Assembly (NCBI RefSeq): GCF_016125515.1
Contig: NZ_WGLO01000021.1
Coordinates: 1-48,917, forward strand
Direction: 5' to 3'
From: Hyphomonas sp.
GTDB lineage: Bacteria; Pseudomonadota; Alphaproteobacteria; Caulobacterales; Hyphomonadaceae
Length of the DNA stretch: 48,917 nt
In this document: one piece after another, positions 44,204 through 48,917 of the stretch
How the letters are laid out: each line of letters starts with the position of its first letter
How positions within the stretch are numbered: the stretch's first letter is position 1
Notes under the pieces: generated by a model
What the model was told of the DNA's origin: nothing
Database searches by the model: none
The model's input: the letters and a program-made list of their open reading frames with translations, nothing else
Program-made: the position numbers and the translations under genes

Positions 44204-44683
44204 ATGTCGCAGTCCGCCACCTACAAGCTTGGAATCGCCTTCGACATCGATGGGCTTGCCGACTTCATGTACGGATTTGCAGCCTACCGGCTGCTGTTCC
44301 GGGCGATCATCCGGGCTGACCGGGGCCTGCTGCAGGCGTGCTGGCTTTGGGATGGCGACACGAACGCCACGCTGGCGGGGGAGGCGCGCGACTATGTGAT
44401 CGCCGTCGAGTCCGGCTTTCCCGACCGTCTGGGCGAGATTGCACGACTGATGGCGGACGTGGACCATCCGGGCCTGAAGCCGCCCGCCCGGCGGTTGCTG
44501 CGCCCCGAGACGCTGGCCGATGAGCCGCTCGTGCTGGCGGCCCGGATCAATGAACTCGGCCATATGGATCAGTGTGACACGTCCTGGGTGCTGACCGCCT
44601 GGGACACCGAAAGCCGCGACGCCCAGACAAGGGGCGGGATGGCCTCTGGAGACGACGGCGGCGCGCAGCGCAAACCCGGCTGA
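44204..44683 (+). CDS. Unrecognised 159-aa protein next to tRNA-Leu
   Basis: Starts at the ATG at 44204; the longer frame begins inside the tRNA and is rejected. It begins SQSATYKLGIAFDIDGLADFM and continues with alternating helices and tryptophans (LLQACWLWDGDTN; DQCDTSWVLTAWDTES) and a disordered, glycine-rich C-terminus. There are no membrane segments and no motifs I recognise. It is convergent with the TIR-FGE-like gene, ending 7 bp from it. It could belong to the same locus or be independent. Confidence 0.65.
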   Translation: MSQSATYKLGIAFDIDGLADFMYGFAAYRLLFRAIIRADRGLLQACWLWDGDTNATLAGEARDYVIAVESGFPDRLGEIARLMADVDHPGLKPPARRLLRPETLADEPLVLAARINELGHMDQCDTSWVLTAWDTESRDAQTRGGMASGDDGGAQRKPG

Positions 44684-44690
44684 CGTAAGG

Positions 44691-45902
44691 TCAACCAGCC
44701 GGCGGATCGAGTTCGCGGCAGACCCGCAGGCCGATATTTGGCGCCCGCTCGGACTGTGTCGCCCAGGCCCGGCGCGCTGACCGGACGTGCTGGGGATAGT
44801 CGTACCAGGAGCCTCCACGCAGCACCCGGCGCGCGCCGGGTCCGAGCCAGGCCCGGCCGTCTTCAGGTGCGCCCAGATAGTCGTCGTGCCAAGAATCCTG
44901 GACCCATTCGCAGACGTTGCCATGCATGTCGAACAGGCCGAACCCGTTGGGCTGGAACAGGCCGACCGGCGTGGTGCGGGCGCGAAAGGTGTTGGCGCTG
45001 CCCGGAACCGGGTGGACGCTGCCATTGAAGTTGGCCTCTTCGGTCGACAGCTGGTTGCCGAACGCAAAGCGAGTGGTGGTGCCGGCCCGGCAGCAGAATT
45101 CCCACTCCGCCTCGGTCAGCAGCCGGTAGCGCTGGCCGCAGGTCGCGCTGAGCCAGTCGCAATAGCCGTGCGCGTCATCCCAGGAGACATTGATCACCGG
45201 GCGGTCCGCGCGACCGAACCCGCCTTCGGGCGGCCGGTAAGTCGAGGCGGTGAGGTCGCAATACCGGTCCCACTCTGCAAACGTGACGGGGTACTTTCCG
45301 ACGGCCAGCGGCGCCGGCAGCCGCACGAAATGCTGCGGGCCTTCATTGGAGAGCCGGGCCGGCTCCCTCGGCGGAGAGCCCATGCGGAAGCCGCCCGACG
45401 ACACGACGGTCAGGATCGGCGCGTAAGGGAGATCGCGGAATTCGGTGCCGAAGACCGGCGCCTCGCCGATCACGTCCGCAGATTGTGTGCCGTCGTCCCA
45501 GAGACCCGACGCGCCGCCGCTTTCGGGCGTGACGGTCTGTATGCGGACAACTGCCGCTGCAATCCGGTCCTTCGCCGTGAGCAGTTCGGTGTGGAACTCG
45601 GTAAAGGGGCGGGGAATGAGGTGGGGCGCCAGCGTCTCGGTCCGCACCGGCACCAGCTTGCCGGCCTGCCGGGCGGATTCAGCTTCGGAGATGACCCAAT
45701 CCGATGCCATCGAATGCCTGGACCAGACCACGACGACACAGGACGCCGCGCGCAGCTCGCGGTCAATCTCCTGCCGGAAGGTGTTGCCAGCCAGGAGACT
45801 GGTGTCCCACCACACGCTGAACCCCCGGCGCACGAGGTCGTCGGCGAGCGACTGGACCTGCGACCGGTCGGGCTTCGAATAGCTGATGAAGATGTCAGCC
45901 AT
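44691..45902 (-). CDS. TIR domain fused to a formylglycine-generating-enzyme-like (SUMF1) domain
   Basis: 403 aa. Residues 1-120 form a TIR domain: ADIFISYSKPDRSQ, GFSVWWDTSLLAG, VVVVWSRHSMASDWVISEAESA. Glu73 in the W-x3-E-x3-A segment corresponds to the catalytic glutamate of TIR NADases. Residues about 165-400 form an FGE/SUMF1-like C-type-lectin-fold domain: GGFRMGSPPREPARLSNEGP, VGKYPVTFAEWDRYC, RPVINVSWDDAHGYCDWLS, RLLTEAEWEFCCRAG, FDMHGNVCEWVQD, RGGSWYDYPQHVRSARR. The paired catalytic cysteines of true FGEs (expected in the RGGSW-x-CHRSYC-type region) are absent, so this half is more likely a recognition module. A membrane-anchored protein gene lies 47 bp upstream on the same strand. 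Confidence 0.9.
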   Translation of the reverse strand: MADIFISYSKPDRSQVQSLADDLVRRGFSVWWDTSLLAGNTFRQEIDRELRAASCVVVVWSRHSMASDWVISEAESARQAGKLVPVRTETLAPHLIPRPFTEFHTELLTAKDRIAAAVVRIQTVTPESGGASGLWDDGTQSADVIGEAPVFGTEFRDLPYAPILTVVSSGGFRMGSPPREPARLSNEGPQHFVRLPAPLAVGKYPVTFAEWDRYCDLTASTYRPPEGGFGRADRPVINVSWDDAHGYCDWLSATCGQRYRLLTEAEWEFCCRAGTTTRFAFGNQLSTEEANFNGSVHPVPGSANTFRARTTPVGLFQPNGFGLFDMHGNVCEWVQDSWHDDYLGAPEDGRAWLGPGARRVLRGGSWYDYPQHVRSARRAWATQSERAPNIGLRVCRELDPPAG

Positions 45903-45949
45903 TGCGGGCGCCGCCGCTTCGGCCGGGTCTTTGCACGAGGCTGGCCGCG

Positions 45950-46420
45950 TCAGGTCGCATACGGATCAAATGCCTCATCGAAGTTTTCGATCCGGCGTGT
46001 GCGGGCATGCCAGGTGTTTTCAGCGAGGCGCTCGAAGACGCGTTCAACCGCCTCCGGTTTGGTGGGGCGCAGCTTGGCAATCAGGGTGACACTGTGATCT
46101 GCCCGCGCGACATGGACCATGTGCGTCGAGCTGCCCTGGCCCGTCTGCAGGGCTTTCTCGATGGCGTCGCTGACGGCTGCGCCGACCTGCGTGCGGTCCA
46201 GGGTCTGGGCGGGCATCGGCCCTTGAAGGGGCTTGATATCGAGTTGGAGGATCCATTGGGTAATCTTCGATAGCTCATCGTCGATTGCGCGGCGGCGCGT
46301 GTGTATCTGCTGCGCCATTTCGCGAAGAGGATTGGGTTCAGGCGCCTTCTTGCGCCCGGCGACCGCGCTCACGATCCAGAGAACGACAACACCGATACCA
46401 GCGAACCAGAGCCATTCCAT
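45950..46420 (-). CDS. Membrane-anchored hypothetical protein upstream of the TIR-FGE-like gene
   Basis: 156 aa from the ATG at 46420 (AGGGGATGCGC upstream). One N-terminal membrane helix (LWFAGIGVVVLWIVSAVA) is followed by a basic loop and a soluble domain with helix REMAQQIHTRRRAIDDELSKI and strands ILQLDIKPLQG, STHMVHVARADHSVTLIAKL. The soluble part is probably cytoplasmic, judging by the positive RKK after the helix. The family is not recognised. Same strand as the TIR-FGE-like gene 47 bp downstream, so possibly in an operon with it. Confidence 0.7.
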   Translation of the reverse strand: MEWLWFAGIGVVVLWIVSAVAGRKKAPEPNPLREMAQQIHTRRRAIDDELSKITQWILQLDIKPLQGPMPAQTLDRTQVGAAVSDAIEKALQTGQGSSTHMVHVARADHSVTLIAKLRPTKPEAVERVFERLAENTWHARTRRIENFDEAFDPYAT

Positions 46421-46612
46421 CTGCGCATCCCCTGACGAGGCCATGGCGGGATATTGCGCAGAACATACGCCTGTGGCGGCCATCGGGAAAGGCGTGCCGG
46501 ATCGGGGCCGCAAATGGAAAGCGCCCCGCCGGACGCGGCGGCCTGTGGCGGATCCGGTGCGGCGAGGCGCGAGCGGTGATGTCTTGAAACGGTCGGTAGC
46601 GGCCCGGGCAGG

Positions 46613-46876
46613 TTATTCCGGCGTTTCGTCCGTGGCTTCTTCGACCGCGTCCCCGACAGCATCGACGGGATCGTCGTTTTCATTGCCGGTCACTTCGTCG
46701 ATGGCTTCGCCGGCATTCTCCATAGCGCCGTCGCTGTGATCGACGTCGCCGGTGGTAGCTTCCTCGATGGCAGAATCCATCTTCTCGCCTTGCTTTTCGG
46801 CCGATTCGCCGGGGCCACAGGCCGCCAGCACAAGTCCGCCGAAAGCCACGAGGCCGAGGGAGGTGAGTTTCTTCAT
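46613..46876 (-). CDS. Small acidic lipoprotein
   Basis: 87 aa from the ATG at 46876 (the upstream frame to 46936 gives no sensible signal peptide). The lipoprotein signal is KKLTSLGLVAFGGLVLAACG with lipobox LAAC. The mature part is strongly acidic and rich in glutamate, aspartate and alanine, with EAT/DAV-type repeats (AIEEATTGD, AIDEVTGNEND, AVEEATDETPE), probably disordered or helical. No domain recognised. Stand-alone gene with about 190 bp on its 3' side and 245 bp on its 5' side. Confidence 0.75.
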   Translation of the reverse strand: MKKLTSLGLVAFGGLVLAACGPGESAEKQGEKMDSAIEEATTGDVDHSDGAMENAGEAIDEVTGNENDDPVDAVGDAVEEATDETPE

Positions 46877-47121
46877 GGGATAGCTCTTCAGTTGAAACGT
46901 TCTTGCTGGAAAGGGCGGCACGTCTGCACCGGGCATGTGTCCGGTGCGCCGGACCAGGCAAGAACGAGCCGGCAGAAGGCTCTCGCACTATGGTCGCAAT
47001 GTGGCGCTGCGCAGGTGAAACTGAGTTTGCCGGTTGATCCTGCCTTTCGCCCGTTGGATGCTTCGGGTTGAAGCTAAAGGCGCCGATCGCGCGCGCCGCC
47101 GTGCCGAGGGGGCGATCACGC

Positions 47122-47805
47122 GTGCCGACACCTTCGCCCTCACCTGCGATCGCGCGCATCGGGCATGAGCGCGAACCGGTACTCATCATCGATGGGTTCA
47201 GTTCCGATCCGGACGCGCTCGTCGAACAGGCGGCCGGCGAGACCTACCGGATCATTGGTCCGCACTATCCCGGCGTGCGCGCGCCCCTCGCGGCGCAATA
47301 CCTGTCCGAGCGGATGGACCTTTTGCAGAAGCTGCTGTCGGAGGTGTTCGGCCTGCAAGACGGGGCGAACCTCATCGAGTGCAATTTCTCGCTGGTGACG
47401 ACCCCGCCCTCCGGTCTCGAGCCGTTGCAGCGCCTGCCGCATTTCGATTCCACCGATCCGGGGCGGCTGGCCGTGCTGCATTACATGTGCGGACCCGAAG
47501 GCGGCGGCACCGCTTTTTACCGGCACCGCGCGACCGGCTTCGAGACGGTGAGTGCGTCGCGGATGGCCGATTATGCGCTGCACCTCGAAGACGAGATCGA
47601 ACGGGGCGGCGCGCCCCCGGCGGCCTACATGCAGGGCGACACGCCGTTGTTCGAACAGATCTACCGGGTGAAGGCGGCGTTCAACCGGCTGGTGATCTAT
47701 CGCGGCTGGACGCTGCATGCCGGGCTGGTGCCGGAAGGCCATGCGCTTCCGGCCGATCCGCGCACCGGGCGGTTGACGATCAATACATTCCTTCAGGCGA
47801 GATGA
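47122..47805 (+). CDS. DUF6445 family protein, 2-oxoglutarate/Fe(II) oxygenase-like
   Basis: 227 aa from the GTG at 47122, which has AGGGGGCG 8 bp upstream; a TTG at 47068 and a GTG at 47101 are alternatives. The sequence shows VLIIDGFSSDPDALVEQAA, the candidate iron-binding HxD in RLPHFDSTDPGRLAVLHYM, GGGTAFYRHRATG, a distal histidine in RGWTLHAG and a C-terminal arginine in TGRLTINTF, together resembling the HxD...H...R facial triad and 2-oxoglutarate site. Members of the family are often near tryptophan-halogenase genes in Caulobacterales, but none is here. The end overlaps thpR by 26 bp. Confidence 0.8.
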   Translation: MPTPSPSPAIARIGHEREPVLIIDGFSSDPDALVEQAAGETYRIIGPHYPGVRAPLAAQYLSERMDLLQKLLSEVFGLQDGANLIECNFSLVTTPPSGLEPLQRLPHFDSTDPGRLAVLHYMCGPEGGGTAFYRHRATGFETVSASRMADYALHLEDEIERGGAPPAAYMQGDTPLFEQIYRVKAAFNRLVIYRGWTLHAGLVPEGHALPADPRTGRLTINTFLQAR

Positions 47806-48343
47806 AGCCGGCGAGGGGATAGTCTGCCTCGGCCACATAGCGCGACGGACCGGATGGGCGGGCGCGGCTTGAATAGAGATGGAAATGGCCGGCCTGCCAG
47901 GGCGCTGCGCGAAAGGCGTGGTGGCGCTCGGTCCAGGCGCGGGCCTCTTCGAGCGGTGTGCCGTGGCAGTAGGCGAGGGTGACATGAGGCGTGTACGGCG
48001 CGCGTTCGAGCGGCAGGCCGAGACGCCGCGCGGCGCGGGCACACGCGGCGGCGAGGCCGCGCAGCTCGTCGCTTTCGCGCACGCGGGCCCAAACGGCGGT
48101 CGGTTCACGCCGCCCGAACCAGCCTGCGCCTTCTAGCGCCACCTCGAAGGCGGGTGTCTCGATCTCGCCTAGCAGCCCGTCCAGATCGCGCGCTGCCGCG
48201 TCGCTGACCTCGCCATAGAAGCAGAGGGTGATGTGGAAATTCTCCTGCGGCCGCCAGTGAGCGCCGGGCAGGTTCTTCTGGAGTTTCAGAAGCGCGCCGG
48301 ACACCTCCGGCGGGACGGGCAAGGCAGCAAAGAGGCGCAGCAT
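47780..48343 (-). CDS. thpR: RNA 2',3'-cyclic phosphodiesterase
   Basis: 2H-phosphoesterase that opens 2',3'-cyclic phosphates on RNA (formerly 2'-5' RNA ligase, LigT). 187 aa starting LRLFAALPVPPEV. The two catalytic HxT/Sx motifs are both present: NFHITLCFYG and TPHVTLAYC. The ATG at 48343 was chosen as it gives the family N-terminus; the starts at 48361 and 48373 would lie in or beside the upstream terminator. Convergent with DUF6445, overlapping by 26 bp. Confidence 0.94.
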   Translation of the reverse strand: MLRLFAALPVPPEVSGALLKLQKNLPGAHWRPQENFHITLCFYGEVSDAAARDLDGLLGEIETPAFEVALEGAGWFGRREPTAVWARVRESDELRGLAAACARAARRLGLPLERAPYTPHVTLAYCHGTPLEEARAWTERHHAFRAAPWQAGHFHLYSSRARPSGPSRYVAEADYPLAGFISPEGMY

Positions 48344-48371
48344 GACGAGAGTCTTGAGCATAGCGCAGCGC

Positions 48372-48399
48372 AAAAGAAAACCCGGCCTTGCGGCCGGGT
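48372..48399 (-). terminator. Rho-independent terminator after the DUF2853 gene
   Basis: On the minus strand ACCCGGCC (48399-48392), loop GCAA, then GGCCGGGT (48387-48380), followed by TTTTCTTTT-type tract (complement of AAAAGAAAA, 48372-48380). It lies 27 bp after the stop of the DUF2853 gene and 28 bp before the thpR start. Confidence 0.8.
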
Positions 48400-48426
48400 C
48401 TGGACGTGTGTCCGGGAGGATCAGGA

Positions 48427-48759
48427 TCAGCCGGCGAGGTGCGCCAGCTTCCCGAAATGTTCAGCGATCAGATAATAGAATGTGACGCGAGATTTCTGGC
48501 CCCCTTCAGCCTTCATCTTTTGACAGACGCTCTGGATCGCGGCGTCGAGTTCCTTCTGGTTATGAGCGAGGCCCAACTTGGCCCGGCACCATTTTTCACG
48601 GATCCGGTCCAGTTCGCCGCCATCGGTGCACGCAACGATGGAGCTGTCCTTGTTCCGGAGTGCGATGCCCAGATGACCCACGATCTTCTCGGCAGCAGCC
48701 TTGTTGTACTCGGTCACATATTTCTTGATATTCTCGGCATACGCCGATGCATCAGCCAT
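48427..48759 (-). CDS. DUF2853 family protein
   Basis: 110 aa, all-helical. It contains YAENIKKYVTEYNKAAAEKIV, the segment LGIALRNKDSSIVACTDGGELDRIREKW, CRAKLGLAHNQKELDAAIQSVCQKM and SRVTFYYLIAEHFGKLAHL, matching the DUF2853 family (small alphaproteobacterial and marine proteins of known fold but unknown function). AAAAGGGGAAG before the ATG serves as the ribosome-binding site. The gene has its own terminator and is followed on its upstream side by an IS3-type element. Confidence 0.93.
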   Translation of the reverse strand: MADASAYAENIKKYVTEYNKAAAEKIVGHLGIALRNKDSSIVACTDGGELDRIREKWCRAKLGLAHNQKELDAAIQSVCQKMKAEGGQKSRVTFYYLIAEHFGKLAHLAG

Positions 48760-48862
48760 GTTCTTCCCCTTTTAAGAGAGGTGGCTCGGGAAATCTGAAC
48801 AGCGAGGTTAGGTGAGATTTCTGCCTGCAGATCGGCTATTTTGCCGAGCACAGGAGACGACC

Positions 48863-48917
48863 ATGCCCAGACGACCCCGCCGGAATCACAGTCCGGCTTT
48901 CAAAGCGAAGGTGGCCC
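48863..48917 (+). CDS. IS3-family transposase OrfA, N-terminal 18 residues (partial)
   Basis: The ATG at 48863 is preceded by CACAGGAGACGACC with a good ribosome-binding site. The visible translation, PRRPRRNHSPAFKAKVA, is the standard opening of IS3-family OrfA proteins (basic N-terminus, then N-H-S-P-A-F-K-A-K-V-A leading into a helix-turn-helix). The rest of the element is outside the window. The left inverted repeat should lie in about 48796-48850; without the right end I cannot define it. Only 18 codons are seen, but the motif is distinctive. Confidence 0.85.
   Translation, partial: MPRRPRRNHSPAFKAKVA

Noticed and set aside
44691..45902. Diversity-generating retroelement target call for the TIR-FGE-like gene
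   Set aside because: The fold class fits, but no reverse transcriptase, Avd-like gene or template repeat is visible in the window, and there is no obvious adenine-rich variable region.
1..48917. CRISPR array
   Set aside because: No regularly spaced direct repeats of the right size were seen anywhere, and no cas genes are present.

Overview
The window reads as chromosomal DNA of a GC-rich alphaproteobacterium. Gene content and order point to the Caulobacterales/Rhodobacterales side, most likely a Hyphomonadaceae-type bacterium. This is inferred from the coaBC-dut pair, the hemC-hemD-mitofilin-hemY block, the sdhCDAB operon, and the general look of the proteins (two DUF885 peptidase-like proteins, DUF6445, DUF2853, PspB-like minis). 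No 16S gene is present, so the genus cannot be fixed. Both edges lie inside insertion sequences: the last codons of an IS481-family transposase at 3-137 and the first codons of an IS3-family OrfA at 48863-48917. This is the usual picture of a draft contig that breaks at repeats.

Layout. 268-1994: CoA synthesis (coaBC) and dUTPase (dut). 2074-2579: two tandem PspB-like minis. 2699-9388 (minus): a Pif1-like helicase, a GNAT acetyltransferase, a secreted six-cysteine protein, lipoamide dehydrogenase, two small membrane proteins and a GST-like protein. 9480-12509: a WYL regulator divergent from the GST gene with a perfect 24-bp palindrome between them, ogt, an SDR, and a frameshifted lipoprotein gene. 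12656-14635: an XRE regulator plus membrane-protein pair and an MFS transporter. 14795-16503: yggT-yggU-folD-HNH, tightly packed. 16527-20280 (minus): sdhC-sdhD-sdhA-(98-aa unknown)-sdhB. 20374-26343: a DUF885 peptidase-like protein, an ABC exporter, a glutamine amidotransferase and a phosphomannomutase-like enzyme.

26348-29569 holds a compact glycan module: a GT2 polyprenyl-phosphate glycosyltransferase and a four-TM SMR/ArnE-like protein, divergent from a large multi-TM GT-C-like protein. It is followed by UDP-glucose dehydrogenase, a transaldolase-family protein and thiD. 32542-33101 is the only stretch over 300 bp without a gene; it carries a terminator-like hairpin and a dispersed-repeat-like palindrome. 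33102-34754: a PhzF isomerase, an SDR and tRNA-Thr(CGT). 34833-39055 (minus): hemC-hemD-mitofilin/HemX-like-hemY, early tetrapyrrole synthesis. 39170-43974: a second DUF885 lipoprotein with a strong terminator, an acyl-CoA dehydrogenase, DUF3429, DsbB and ExoD.

After tRNA-Leu(CAA) at 44060-44143 the content becomes more accessory: an orphan 159-aa protein, a TIR domain fused to a formylglycine-generating-enzyme-like domain that lacks the catalytic cysteines, a membrane-anchored partner candidate and an acidic lipoprotein. Then come a DUF6445 oxygenase-like protein, thpR, DUF2853 and the edge IS3 element. Most of the window is ordinary core metabolism. The TIR-FGE-like locus next to tRNA-Leu is the best candidate for an uncharacterised signalling or defence system, and the GT2/SMR/GT-C module is second.
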